From a virus, in IMG/VR virus record IMGVR_UViG_3300037119_005060, positions 1 to 23,588 of that record: a stretch of 23,588 nt of DNA; one strand, written 5' to 3'. The notes under the pieces were generated by a model that searched no databases, was not told where the DNA came from, and saw only the letters and a list, made by a program, of their open reading frames with translations. The translations under genes and the position numbers were made by a program. Below are positions 1-7,149 of the stretch, one piece after another (positions within the stretch are counted from its first letter, which is position 1; the number at the start of each line of letters is the position of its first letter).

Positions 1-452
1 TTGAGTCCTACGCTGGACGGCTCGACCCCGTTGAGCCAATGCTGCAAAGAGAGGAAGGCCCCGCCGTGGCGGCCGATCACCGCCCCATGCGGTTCGTTCG
101 GCTTCACCCGGACCAGGTTCGCGAATAACGCGGCGGATCCGTCCGGGGCCGTCTTTCCTACTAACTCCGGTGGGCAAATATCTTTACCCTGGAGGCTGAA
201 CTGGATCTCGCCTGAGATCAGCATCTCGTAGCTGTCAATGTCGGGATGGCCGTGCTCGGTCACGACCTTGGGATCCGGGCCGACGATCAGGAGCTCGGCC
301 TGGAACGGTGGGACCCGGTAAAGGACCAGGCTGCGCAGATCCCCGAAATCATAAACGCCGTACATCGGCGGGCGGAGCGCGGCGAATTGTTGGGCGAGGA
401 ACCACCTGGCAAAGGCGGAGAGTTGATCGAATGGAATTTGGTCGGCGTTCAT
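1..452 (-). CDS. Cupin-like protein, C-terminus cut by window edge
   Basis: This frame is open to the left edge, so about 150 N-terminal residues are visible and the C-terminus is missing. The ATG at 452-450 overlaps the stop of the upstream gene in an ATGA, which supports this start. Residues 60-85 and 117-135 resemble the two cupin half-motifs. EHGHP (H67, H69) is followed by E76 and a Gly in a beta-type stretch (SYEMLISGEIQF), and PNEPHG (H122) lies about 45 residues later. The H69-to-E76 spacing is a little longer than the classic cupin motif, so metal binding is plausible but unproven. Cupins are small beta-barrels that serve as sugar isomerases, dioxygenases or binding domains. Its place at the end of a structural operon fits either a virion-associated protein or a small enzyme acting on host sugars. 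No catalytic role can be assigned. Confidence 0.7.
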   Translation of the reverse strand, partial: MNADQIPFDQLSAFARWFLAQQFAALRPPMYGVYDFGDLRSLVLYRVPPFQAELLIVGPDPKVVTEHGHPDIDSYEMLISGEIQFSLQGKDICPPELVGKTAPDGSAALFANLVRVKPNEPHGAVIGRHGGAFLSLQHWLNGVEPSSVGL

Positions 453-811
453 TTGAAAGCAGTTTTTAACACGCGCTCCATCGGAATGATATGTAAACGT
501 CCGCCAGGACCGCGAAGCCCCCGCTTGAAACACAACCAGGGGAGCGGGGTCGGCATGAGCGAGCAGATCTCGCGCAGCGATCCGACCGCCATCTCCATGA
601 ACCAGGCCGCCCGGCCGTCCTCGAGCGTGATCGGTTTGGCCATCGCGAAGCAGCTCGGCCTCGAGGCAACGTAGCCGGTCCGCATGTAACGGTTGAGCGC
701 GGCCGCGAAGTCGATCCCTTTCGAGTAGTAGAGCTCGGCCGCGATATCGATCGGAGGCCGTCCGCTCCGCGCGATCGCCTGGTCTGCTTTGCGTTCGATC
801 GGCGTCCTCAT
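449..811 (-). CDS. Hypothetical phage protein, 120 aa
   Basis: I do not recognise this family. The protein is basic at its N-terminus and probably helical over residues 1-45, with many Ala and Arg and an AELYYSKGIDFAAALNRYM segment. A mixed hydrophobic part with several Cys and Pro residues follows. There is no signal peptide and no clear membrane segment. It is coupled on both sides by 4-base ATGA overlaps, with the 181-aa protein upstream and the cupin-like protein downstream, so it belongs to the same late transcript. The reading frame uses the same C/G-rich third positions as its neighbours, which supports it as a real gene. A role as a small virion or assembly protein is a guess from position only. 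Confidence 0.65.
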   Translation of the reverse strand: MRTPIERKADQAIARSGRPPIDIAAELYYSKGIDFAAALNRYMRTGYVASRPSCFAMAKPITLEDGRAAWFMEMAVGSLREICSLMPTPLPWLCFKRGLRGPGGRLHIIPMERVLKTAFK

Positions 812-1353
812 ATTTGGGTGTGCCGGGCGATCCAGGCTTCAAAAGCGGCGGCGGCCGGGCCTGGGCCTGTCTCGTGCGTCATCAGATGCGAGAACGGGAT
901 CGAGGTGCTCGTGTCCGTGGATCCGGCCGGGATCACCCCGCGCGGATTGTAAACCGGCTGGCCGTTGATCGAGTCGAAGCCCGCGACCGCCCCGCCGGCC
1001 GAAATCTCACCCGGTTGCATTGCGAAATTTCCAAAGCTCGAGGGGTAAGCGTTGACGAAGTTGGGACCGCCGAAACGCTGGATCGCGTTCCCGATCGGGG
1101 GTTGCGCGGCGGCCGTCGGTTGCTGTCCCTGGGTCGGTTGCTGCCCGAAATTCTCCGGGTGATTGATCGGGTTATTGGCCGGATCGCCAAACTGGCCCGT
1201 CGTCCCGTTGACCATGTGGATAAAACTGTTGATAAGCCGATAGATCGGGATCGAATCGACCGCGCCGTGCGCTGCGCCCTGGAGCCGGGAGAGCCCGGCC
1301 GGGGGGTTGATCGCGCCTCGAACTGCGCCTGGGATAATTCCTCCTGCTGGCAT
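808..1353 (-). CDS. Hypothetical Gly/Pro/Gln-rich phage protein, 181 aa
   Basis: The protein begins MPAGGIIPGAV and is rich in Gly, Pro, Ala, Asn and Gln. A low-complexity stretch at about residues 70-90 contains repeated GQQPT-type units. The composition suggests an extended or partly disordered protein, as seen in some virion-associated and ejection proteins. No catalytic motif, signal peptide or membrane helix is visible. The start ATG lies 4 bases after the stop of the upstream gene, and its own stop overlaps the next start in an ATGA. It follows two beta-rich proteins and the nozzle-like protein, so a structural or ejected virion component is likely. This is inference from position. Confidence 0.65.
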   Translation of the reverse strand: MPAGGIIPGAVRGAINPPAGLSRLQGAAHGAVDSIPIYRLINSFIHMVNGTTGQFGDPANNPINHPENFGQQPTQGQQPTAAAQPPIGNAIQRFGGPNFVNAYPSSFGNFAMQPGEISAGGAVAGFDSINGQPVYNPRGVIPAGSTDTSTSIPFSHLMTHETGPGPAAAAFEAWIARHTQI

Positions 1354-1357
1354 AGCT

Positions 1358-1804
1358 TTAGATCCTTACCATTGATAACACCAAACCGAGCGGGACCGAA
1401 TGGGCGGCCCCGCCGTCCATGTTACACGCCATTATAATGAGCGAAGTGGTCGAGTCGATGAAAGCGTGCAAGCGGAGGAACGGGGAGAGCGTGATCGCAC
1501 CCTGGACGACCGGCTGATCGATCAGGACCCGCTCGGTTAATGCGTAGGCTCCGGCGACTGTTTTCACGACCCCGCAGGTTGCGGCCGGGATGCTGACGGC
1601 GGCCCCGGTAATCGTCGTTTGCAAGTGCGTCGGGGGCGGGACGGTCCCCGCGATCGCGACCACGTCGGCCTCGACCAGGTTCGCGCTCCCGATCGAGTTT
1701 TCATCCATCCGCGCGACCGGGTTGGCCGTCGCGATCAGGGCCGCCATGAGATCTTGCGGCTTCTCGGCCCATTCATACCCCCGCGATGTTGTGACCAGGC
1801 TCAT
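1358..1804 (-). CDS. Hypothetical beta-rich virion protein, 148 aa
   Basis: The frame continues upstream to 1912, but the best start is the internal ATG at 1804-1802 (MSLVTTSRGYEW). That ATG overlaps the TGA of the upstream gene (ATGA), and the sequence before it reads as out-of-frame shadow. The product is rich in Ala, Val, Thr and Ile with alternating hydrophobic residues, which suggests a beta-sandwich. The segment LVEADVVAI resembles LITEDVVAI in the preceding 307-aa protein. Both also end in a beta-type segment with a short Ile/Leu-rich finish, so the two may be distant paralogues or share a domain. No enzyme motif is visible. Its place after the nozzle-like protein favours a virion surface or tail role, which remains unproven. 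Confidence 0.65.
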   Translation of the reverse strand: MSLVTTSRGYEWAEKPQDLMAALIATANPVARMDENSIGSANLVEADVVAIAGTVPPPTHLQTTITGAAVSIPAATCGVVKTVAGAYALTERVLIDQPVVQGAITLSPFLRLHAFIDSTTSLIIMACNMDGGAAHSVPLGLVLSMVRI

Positions 1805-2724
1805 ATCAGGCGTCCAAAGAAGTTGCTTCCGATCGGCACCGTGCTCACGGCCGCGTTTCGGTTGTAGATGCTGATCCGCACGAAGTTGACCGTGTCGACG
1901 GTCCCGGTCCACTCCAGGCCGTAGGGCACCTGGTCCGCGAGCTCGGGCGAATCGATGATTGGCACCTTGCCCAGGGCCGCACCCGTCAAAGGGAGCACAA
2001 AGGAAACGCTGTTGCGCGGGTTAATGATGTATTTGAGCGGGGTCGATCCGCTAAAGGGCAGTCCGCTCACGACCGGCGCGGCGATCTTGGCGATATCGTA
2101 AGGGATCAACTCGCGACGGCCGACACTCGGCGGCGAGGTTTTGACGGCGGCCGTCGGGCGCGCGGTCGCGTCCAGTTTCGCGGTCGTGATCGCTTCCCCG
2201 TTCGGGTTCCAGACGTAGCCCGGCGTCACGTCCAGGTAACCCGTATCGTCCGAGCTGTGATCGGGGAGCGGGGGCGGACCCACTCCTGGCGGCCGTCGGC
2301 TCGTAAAGTTAATCACGGTCAGTTGTGTTCCGGCCAGGATGACCGGGGCCGGGCCTAACGTGACGGCCGAGGCGTAGATGTTGACCGAGTCCGCTTGCGT
2401 GACGGTTGCGCCGAAATGGACGGCGAGGGTTTTAATAAAATCGCAGTAGACCGGATCGCCTGGCCGCGCCCCGAGCATCGGCACGCTCCCGAGCCCGGTC
2501 ACCGGCAGGACCAGGGTGAGCTCGTTGACCTGGGTGTAAACGGCCCGCAAGCCGAGGAGTTGCTCCGAGATAATTGCGACCACGTCCTCCGTAATCAGTT
2601 GAGCATCGCCGATCACCTGACCGGCTAGCTCCATCAGCGGGGATCCGGTATCGTTCAGATCGGCCAGGGAAATGTTTTCCTCGTCGTCTGTCCATCGCTT
2701 GGAAGGGTAGACCAGGACGCTCAT
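1801..2724 (-). CDS. Hypothetical beta-rich virion protein, 307 aa
   Basis: The open frame reaches 2844, but the start chosen is the ATG at 2724-2722 (MSVLVYPSKRW). It overlaps the stop of the nozzle-like gene in an ATGA, and the 40 residues before it are basic, shadow-like sequence. The protein has an acidic N-terminal part (WTDDEENISLADLND). After it come alternating beta-type segments, a Pro-rich linker around residues 165-175 (RRPPGVGPPPLPDHS), and a second beta-rich half. No signal peptide, membrane helix or catalytic motif is visible. Its neighbours are the nozzle-like protein upstream and a smaller, possibly related beta-rich protein downstream. A role as a tail or virion surface protein is likely from position only. 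Confidence 0.7.
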   Translation of the reverse strand: MSVLVYPSKRWTDDEENISLADLNDTGSPLMELAGQVIGDAQLITEDVVAIISEQLLGLRAVYTQVNELTLVLPVTGLGSVPMLGARPGDPVYCDFIKTLAVHFGATVTQADSVNIYASAVTLGPAPVILAGTQLTVINFTSRRPPGVGPPPLPDHSSDDTGYLDVTPGYVWNPNGEAITTAKLDATARPTAAVKTSPPSVGRRELIPYDIAKIAAPVVSGLPFSGSTPLKYIINPRNSVSFVLPLTGAALGKVPIIDSPELADQVPYGLEWTGTVDTVNFVRISIYNRNAAVSTVPIGSNFFGRLI

Positions 2725-4550
2725 GCTGTGCGTCCTTCCCGTTCGGCCGGGGCGCTTTCGACCACCGTCCCTAAGACCGTTGCGTTGCCTCCGTTGCTTT
2801 CCACCCGGTAACTGGCGTAGCGCGTCCGGCGCGAGAGCGAACATTGGACGACACTTTCCTGTTCCACTTCGATCGGGATCGGCTCGCTCCCAGGGAGGAA
2901 ACCGTCTCCCGCCCGGATCGCGTAGTCGAGGCGTTTCGGGGCCAGAAAATCGTCGTTGGCGTTGGTGATGAGATAGGGGGCTTGACTGAGCACGTCGTAC
3001 TTCGTTCGGTCCGGGTCGATCTTTTTCTTTACCTCCTCGTCATTCACCCCGGCCAGGAGCTCGGTCACGACCACGTTGGGATCATAGGTCGAGATGGCGA
3101 GCTGGAGCCCGGCCATTTTCCGTTTCATGTTCCCGGTCGCCCCGATCGTCGCGTAGCCGCGCGTCTCCATGACCCCCCGGATCGGGTAGGTCTTGGGCTC
3201 CTCGCCCGCCGCGTTGGCTTGCTGGAGTTGATCGTCGCGGCCCTCATACATGAGGCGCACCGCGGCCGGGCTGTTGCTCACCGCCCAAACGCGGCGACGG
3301 CCGTAGAACTCGAAGCCGATCAGGTTATCGATTCGGAGCGGGTTAGGGATCGGCGGATCCACCCGGCCCCGCCGGTCGACATGTTCCCGGCCAAACCAGA
3401 GATCCACCGCTGCCCATTTCCGGGTTACGATATCGAGGACCAGGACGGCGTTGTTAAAATTGCATCCGTCCATCGGGACCGAGAAATAGGCGAAAGTCCC
3501 GTCCATGTTCGCGCAAGCCTGGTCGATCGCGGCCCAATTGATCCGGTTAAAGAGCGGCGCGATCATGTCGCTCACTGGCGTCGGATCGATCTCGAGGCCG
3601 CCCGCCGGTTGCCCGGTCCGCCCGGTCTGGATGATCCGGTAAATCGCGCCTTTGCCCGCGTCGGAGAGGAACAGGAGCTCGCTCCCGGTAAACACCGCGC
3701 ACTTGCGAGCGGCCAGGCCGACCCCTGCGGGCCCAGGAATGTTGTTCATGCTCGGGGGCGGATCGCTCGCCGGGGAGAGGTTCAAGGCCAGGGCGCGAAA
3801 CCACGAATCGCCCAGGTCGCCCGGGATCGGGCCGAGCAGGTCAAAGGATCGGCCTTTGCCGATGATGAGCCCGAATTGCGCCGGGTAAGGGAAGGCCCCG
3901 ACAATGTCGTCGCTTGTCCCGGTGTTGATCCGAAACTTGTGCAAGATCGAATCGTAAAGGGTGTAGTTGTTGATATCGCTCGCCCCCATCCAACCGGGCT
4001 CGGTCGGGATCGGGAACCAGGCCCGGCCCAAAAAGTTGATACTCCAGGGTGCGCGCGGGATCGGGAGGAACCCGAGCCCCAGGCTCGGCTCAGGGATATC
4101 GGTAAAGCCGAGTGGATCCAGGCCGTCCCATTGCAGGGTCGGCATACTGATATCGTCCGAGTGCATCAGGACCTTGTCGAATTGCTGGCAAAACTCGATC
4201 CGGCCGAACGGCGCGAATGGTGTCGGGATCTCGACCGGCACGGTCCCGGAGCGGATTGAGATCACCTTGGTCTGCGTGGCTAGGAGGCCCATCTCGCGAC
4301 CGTTCGGGTTCGAGTAGGGGCCGCTCCCCAGGAGAGTGTTGGCCCCGTATAAATTGGCAAAGAGCGGGGTCCTGGTCCCCGGCCGGTCGGTCACCTTGCC
4401 GTCGTGACACCGCTTATTGTCCCCGCGAGCGTAGTAGCCTGGCTGGAGCGTCCACCTGGGATCGCGCATGTTCAAGCCGACGAAGCCCTCGTCCCCCTCG
4501 AGGGTTGGCTGCGACGGCGAAACCGGCGAGAGATTGTACGGGCCGCTCAT
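2721..4550 (-). CDS. Probable tail nozzle/stopper-like structural protein, 609 aa
   Basis: The N-terminal region (FVGLNMRDPRWTLQPGYYARG, then an RPGTRTPLF segment around residues 57-65) has the layout seen in phage tail-hub, stopper and nozzle proteins. In those proteins a short Gly/Asn/Arg-rich start precedes a toroidal beta-propeller-like body. The rest alternates short beta segments with Pro/Gly loops, for example repeated SIRSGTVP, LLFLSDAGKGAIYRI and LVLDIVTRKWAAVDL, as expected for propeller blades. The C-terminal 150 residues (GVMETRGYATIGATGNMKRK onward) look like a separate beta domain. There is no signal peptide. The gene starts 6 bases after the endolysin stop, and its own stop overlaps the next gene. 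A nozzle protein closes the tail tip of short-tailed phages. The assignment rests on remembered family style, not on a search. Confidence 0.5.
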   Translation of the reverse strand: MSGPYNLSPVSPSQPTLEGDEGFVGLNMRDPRWTLQPGYYARGDNKRCHDGKVTDRPGTRTPLFANLYGANTLLGSGPYSNPNGREMGLLATQTKVISIRSGTVPVEIPTPFAPFGRIEFCQQFDKVLMHSDDISMPTLQWDGLDPLGFTDIPEPSLGLGFLPIPRAPWSINFLGRAWFPIPTEPGWMGASDINNYTLYDSILHKFRINTGTSDDIVGAFPYPAQFGLIIGKGRSFDLLGPIPGDLGDSWFRALALNLSPASDPPPSMNNIPGPAGVGLAARKCAVFTGSELLFLSDAGKGAIYRIIQTGRTGQPAGGLEIDPTPVSDMIAPLFNRINWAAIDQACANMDGTFAYFSVPMDGCNFNNAVLVLDIVTRKWAAVDLWFGREHVDRRGRVDPPIPNPLRIDNLIGFEFYGRRRVWAVSNSPAAVRLMYEGRDDQLQQANAAGEEPKTYPIRGVMETRGYATIGATGNMKRKMAGLQLAISTYDPNVVVTELLAGVNDEEVKKKIDPDRTKYDVLSQAPYLITNANDDFLAPKRLDYAIRAGDGFLPGSEPIPIEVEQESVVQCSLSRRTRYASYRVESNGGNATVLGTVVESAPAEREGRTA

Positions 4551-4556
4551 AGGTTC

Positions 4557-5153
4557 TCATGCTGCCATGACGCGATCGGCGGCGGGCGATCCGAGCGTTG
4601 CCTCGGCCAGGATCTCGACCCGGTTCAGCCATCCGTCGAGGAAACGGTCACGGAAGGGTTTGCCGTTGAGCTTGGCCGGTCGTTTCCGGTAATAGGTGCA
4701 ACGTGCCCGCAGAAAATTGATGAGCTCCTGGTCCCCGGCCGCGTTCACGGCCGCGAGCGTCTTGGGACCGATGAGGCCGTCCACCTTTGCCCCTACGGCT
4801 TTTTGTAGATTCGTCCCGACCCATCCGATCCCGGGGTTGACGGCCGAGTCCAGGACGGCCAGGTCCCACGGCGCTTTCATTTCGGCGCAGCGCGCTTTGT
4901 CCCAGGCTTCGTGGCGATAGATCTCGATCGCTTCCGCCTCGGTCAGGTTGACCACGTCGACGTTCGGGTGGTCGCGTTGGTCGATCCCGTATTTGGTCGT
5001 CCCGCCGGGATCGTTCGGGTCGCGATCGATATGCGCTCCGCCCTCCCGGGCCAGAACGAATTTGACGCACTCCAGGAAGCGAGCCTCTGAGGACGGAGCA
5101 ACCTTGGGCTCGGCGGACCCGGTGCCTTGCTTTCCAGTTACTCCGTCGCTCAT
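4557..5153 (-). CDS. Endolysin: GH108-type N-acetylmuramidase with C-terminal peptidoglycan-binding domain
   Basis: This lysin is predicted to cut the glycan backbone of host peptidoglycan at the end of infection. After about 24 polar residues, the GH108 signature appears with REGG (catalytic Glu expected at E37), then DPNDPGGTTKYGI at residues 45-57. The motifs LTEAEAIEIYRHEAWDKARC and LDSAVNPG (101-108) are also typical. The C-terminal half (VDGLIGPKTLAAVN, then YYRKRPAK and FLDGWLNRV) matches the peptidoglycan-binding domain usually joined to GH108. The length of 198 aa is normal for the family. No signal peptide or membrane anchor is present, so release to the periplasm should depend on a holin encoded just upstream. 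A purine-rich AAAAGG (5163-5168) lies about 9 bases before the ATG. Confidence 0.92.
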   Translation of the reverse strand: MSDGVTGKQGTGSAEPKVAPSSEARFLECVKFVLAREGGAHIDRDPNDPGGTTKYGIDQRDHPNVDVVNLTEAEAIEIYRHEAWDKARCAEMKAPWDLAVLDSAVNPGIGWVGTNLQKAVGAKVDGLIGPKTLAAVNAAGDQELINFLRARCTYYRKRPAKLNGKPFRDRFLDGWLNRVEILAEATLGSPAADRVMAA

Positions 5154-5183
5154 TGTGGTTCGCCTTTTCCGGGGAAGGCCGTG

Positions 5184-5453
5184 CTAAGACGGCTGGCCGG
5201 GGTTCTCGCTCGGCGGCGTGTCCGCCTGGGTTTCTCCTTCGGGTGGCGGCGGCGTTTCGTCGCCCTCTTTTTCGGGCGCTTCACCAAGGCCCCCGGCGGC
5301 GACGCCCGCGCGGGCTTCGGCGACGCTCTGCGCGGCCTTGTTGATGCTCGGCGTGTCCGGCGTTCCTTCTTCGCGCACGGGCGGGGTTTCCTCCCCGGTG
5401 GCGGGATCTGTCTTTACTTCGGGATCAGCGGGATCTGTCTTTGGATCGTCCAT
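5184..5453 (-). CDS. Acidic Pro-rich low-complexity protein, 89 aa
   Basis: The frame opens at 5510, but a strong Shine-Dalgarno AAAGGAG immediately before the ATG at 5453-5451 fixes the start at MDDPKTDPADP. The product consists largely of Asp, Glu, Pro, Thr, Ala and Gly, with few hydrophobic residues, and contains TDPADPEVKTDPATGEETPP-type segments. A short Ala-rich helical part (NKAAQSVAEARAGVAAGG) lies in the middle. It is probably intrinsically disordered. It sits between the small membrane proteins and the endolysin in the lysis cluster. It could be a scaffold-like accessory, a lysis-timing protein or an unrelated small protein, and nothing in the sequence decides between these. No family is recognised. 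Confidence 0.7.
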   Translation of the reverse strand: MDDPKTDPADPEVKTDPATGEETPPVREEGTPDTPSINKAAQSVAEARAGVAAGGLGEAPEKEGDETPPPPEGETQADTPPSENPGQPS

Positions 5454-5457
5454 TTTT

Positions 5458-5464
5458 CTCCTTT
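5458..5464 (-). promoter_or_regulatory. Shine-Dalgarno AAAGGAG of the acidic Pro-rich gene
   Basis: The minus-strand sequence AAAGGAG is followed by a run of A and then ATG at 5453-5451. This is one of the strongest ribosome-binding sites in the window, and it selects the internal Met instead of the upstream Met at 5510. Confidence 0.75.
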
Positions 5465-5506
5465 GGTTGTTAGGTTTGTTAGGTTGAGCCTGGAGGGTAA
5501 CAAAGT

Positions 5507-5704
5507 TCAAAATCCAAATAGGTAAAAGCCCAGGATCCCGAACAGGATGATTTGCACGGCGGCGGTCCCACGGACCACGTTAGGGTTATCTCTCCACCCG
5601 AATGAGCCGATGGCCCAAAGGATCAGGAGCAGCCAGAAGATGATGCGCGGCATCGTTAGATCGCCCCGGCTGCTGACCTGGGCGAGGATCGTTAATAGGT
5701 TCAT
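5507..5704 (-). CDS. Small two-helix membrane protein, holin candidate, 65 aa
   Basis: The protein has two hydrophobic segments. One covers about residues 20-36 (IIFWLLLILWAIGSFGW) and the other about 47-65 (TAAVQIILFGILGFYLFGF). A short charged loop (RDNPNVVRG) separates them, which is the hairpin layout common among small holins. The ATG at 5704-5702 is supported by AAGGA (5712-5716) 7 bases upstream. That site overlaps the last codons and stop of the preceding membrane protein, so translation is probably coupled. An alternative start at the internal Met18 (MPRIIFW) would remove the polar N-terminus and could give a shorter product of different activity, as in dual-start holins, but no good ribosome site precedes it. 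The position beside the endolysin supports a lysis role. Confidence 0.7.
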   Translation of the reverse strand: MNLLTILAQVSSRGDLTMPRIIFWLLLILWAIGSFGWRDNPNVVRGTAAVQIILFGILGFYLFGF

Positions 5705-5708
5705 GTTT

Positions 5709-5921
5709 TTATCCTTCTACTTGGGTTTCTTTTGCCGTCCAACGGCCTACCAGCTTTAAGACTAACGTCGCCCCGATCCCGATCTTGATAATCCAGGGGA
5801 CCCAGGTGGCCGGGAAAATCTGATTAACCAGGTCGAGCGTGTCCTTGTCGTAAGGGATGGCCGCGACCAGGGTGAACGCCATCGTGAGATCTGAGGCTAC
5901 GAGTGTTTTGTTGATCTTCAT
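5709..5921 (-). CDS. Small membrane protein, holin candidate, 70 aa
   Basis: The product begins MKINKTLVASDLTMAF and has a moderately hydrophobic first segment (about residues 12-24). A stronger membrane segment follows near the C-terminus (VPWIIKIGIGATLVLKLVG, about 41-60), and the tail is charged (RWTAKETQVEG). Size and layout fit a small phage holin that permeabilises the inner membrane and lets the signal-less endolysin out. The start overlaps the stop of the upstream TM/coiled-coil gene in an ATGA. Its own stop lies within the ribosome-binding region of the next membrane-protein gene, so the three form a tightly coupled set. Which of the small membrane proteins is the true holin cannot be decided from sequence. 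Confidence 0.7.
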   Translation of the reverse strand: MKINKTLVASDLTMAFTLVAAIPYDKDTLDLVNQIFPATWVPWIIKIGIGATLVLKLVGRWTAKETQVEG

Positions 5922-6208
5922 GGGTCCACTTTCCGTTGTAAGTCTTTCACTTCGCGCTCCAGCTCCTTCAACCGCTCATTCTGGCGTTCCTGTTGCTTGT
6001 CGTAATTCTTCTCGAAGATTTCAAATGAGACTGTGCCCTTGCTGTCCATCCGCTCGATCCTTGGCGCGATCTCCTCTTTCCAGATAACCAGGTCGTGGAC
6101 TTTTTGGCGAGCCCCCCCAACGACAAAAGCAGCAACGATGACACCGGCGACAAAAGAGAGGATCTGTTTGCCGATCCCAAACCACTCTGTTTTGTGCTCG
6201 GGCTCCAT
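5918..6208 (-). CDS. N-terminal TM plus coiled-coil protein of the lysis cluster, 96 aa
   Basis: The frame extends to 6277, but the preferred start is the ATG at 6208-6206 (MEPEHKTEW), 4 bases after the esterase stop. Residues 14-33 form one membrane helix (ILSFVAGVIVAAFVVGG). A long charged helix follows (WKEEIAPRIERMD, then KQQERQNERLKELE), predicted to be a coiled coil reaching the C-terminus. This architecture is seen in small phage lysis accessories such as XhlA-type proteins and inner-membrane spanin-like proteins. It heads the group of three small membrane proteins before the endolysin. The role could be holin partner, spanin subunit or membrane tether. No lipoprotein partner (o-spanin) with a lipobox was found nearby. 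Confidence 0.72.
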   Translation of the reverse strand: MEPEHKTEWFGIGKQILSFVAGVIVAAFVVGGARQKVHDLVIWKEEIAPRIERMDSKGTVSFEIFEKNYDKQQERQNERLKELEREVKDLQRKVDP

Positions 6209-6212
6209 CCCA

Positions 6213-7118
6213 TTACACGTTCCCTTTGAGCCAGGTGATGACGGCGTCCCGGACCAGGATCGAGCTCCCGTTCTCAATTGGCAGGTTCCAATACTTGAAA
6301 GCGTGGGTCTGTTCGATCACTGGCACCGTCGCGAGCTTGAACGTGTTCGGCTCCGGCGTGTCGGCCTGGCTCTCGGTCATCCCGCATTTCAGCAGGCCCC
6401 GGATCAGGCTCGGGAACTGGAACGTGTCCACTCCGCCCGAGTCGTCGCTCGAGATCAACGCGAAGATCGGCGGGAGATTGTCTCGTTCCGCGTAGGTGAG
6501 CGGCGAGGCTTTGCGCAACGCCTTCATGTCCCAGGGACCATCGGGGAAGGTGTCCGGGATATCGACGTAGTTGGTGATCGCGTCGTGGTAGTTAGTCTCC
6601 CCGGGCGGATAATCGACTTTGAGATGGGCCTCGTCGTCGAACTGGTAGACCCCGCTGCATAGCACAACCAGGTCGGGCTTGTCATCGCCCCACTTCCCGC
6701 GCGCCGCCATGTACATCGCGTGCGAAGCGCCGGCCGATCCGCCGATACAATAAACGCGACCGTCACACCGTGGATGCGCGCGCGCAGCTCGCACGGCCGC
6801 CCGGCAATCGTCGCTCTGTTTCGGGTAATGACCCTCGTCGCCTACCGTGTTCTGACCTGGGGCCTGGTGGTTGGGCTCGTTCATCGCGTCGTGCGGTGGG
6901 GCCAGGCGATACTCGCTCGGGATCCCGATAAACCCGGCCCGGGCCAGATCGTCGGCCACGTTGAGCGGTCCCATCTCGCCCGACTTGAACCCGCCCGGGT
7001 GCCAGACAAGGCAGGCCGGGGCTTTCTCCGAGCCTGGCGGGAGGATGATGGACCATAGCAGTTGCACGCCACTGGAGGCGGTTCTAAAGGGGATTCGATC
7101 TGGTCGTTGTTGAGGCAT
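6213..7118 (-). CDS. Stand-alone alpha/beta-hydrolase (HSL/BD-FAE-like serine esterase), 301 aa
   Basis: This is a predicted carboxylester hydrolase. The oxyanion-hole motif HPGG lies at residues 40-43 (the family usually has HGGG). The nucleophile elbow GGSAG is at 126-130 with Ser128, a candidate acid is in SSDDS (Asp226), and the catalytic His is in THAF (His272). The length is normal for a single-domain esterase. It is clearly related to the N-terminal domain of the 1230-aa protein at 8391-12083. Both carry HPGG, then KSG, EYRLAPP, PGQ, GHYPKQ, DD, CDGRVY, IGGSAG and SH in the same order. There is no signal peptide, and no strong Shine-Dalgarno precedes the ATG at 7118-7116. It lies between a tail-fibre-like gene and the lysis cluster. 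A virion-associated polysaccharide deacetylase is attractive, but an intracellular esterase is not excluded. Confidence 0.85.
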   Translation of the reverse strand: MPQQRPDRIPFRTASSGVQLLWSIILPPGSEKAPACLVWHPGGFKSGEMGPLNVADDLARAGFIGIPSEYRLAPPHDAMNEPNHQAPGQNTVGDEGHYPKQSDDCRAAVRAARAHPRCDGRVYCIGGSAGASHAMYMAARGKWGDDKPDLVVLCSGVYQFDDEAHLKVDYPPGETNYHDAITNYVDIPDTFPDGPWDMKALRKASPLTYAERDNLPPIFALISSDDSGGVDTFQFPSLIRGLLKCGMTESQADTPEPNTFKLATVPVIEQTHAFKYWNLPIENGSSILVRDAVITWLKGNV

Positions 7119-7149
7119 AAGTTTGGATTTTTTTGAGCGTTTCGGTTGG

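Noticed and set aside
1-231. 76-codon plus-strand frame at the left edge
   Set aside because: It is antisense to the cupin-like gene, which has motif support and a coupled start.
2844-4259. 471-codon plus-strand open frame
   Set aside because: It is entirely antisense to the nozzle-like gene, the product is Arg/Asp/Val-rich shadow sequence without domains, and it arises from high GC third positions.
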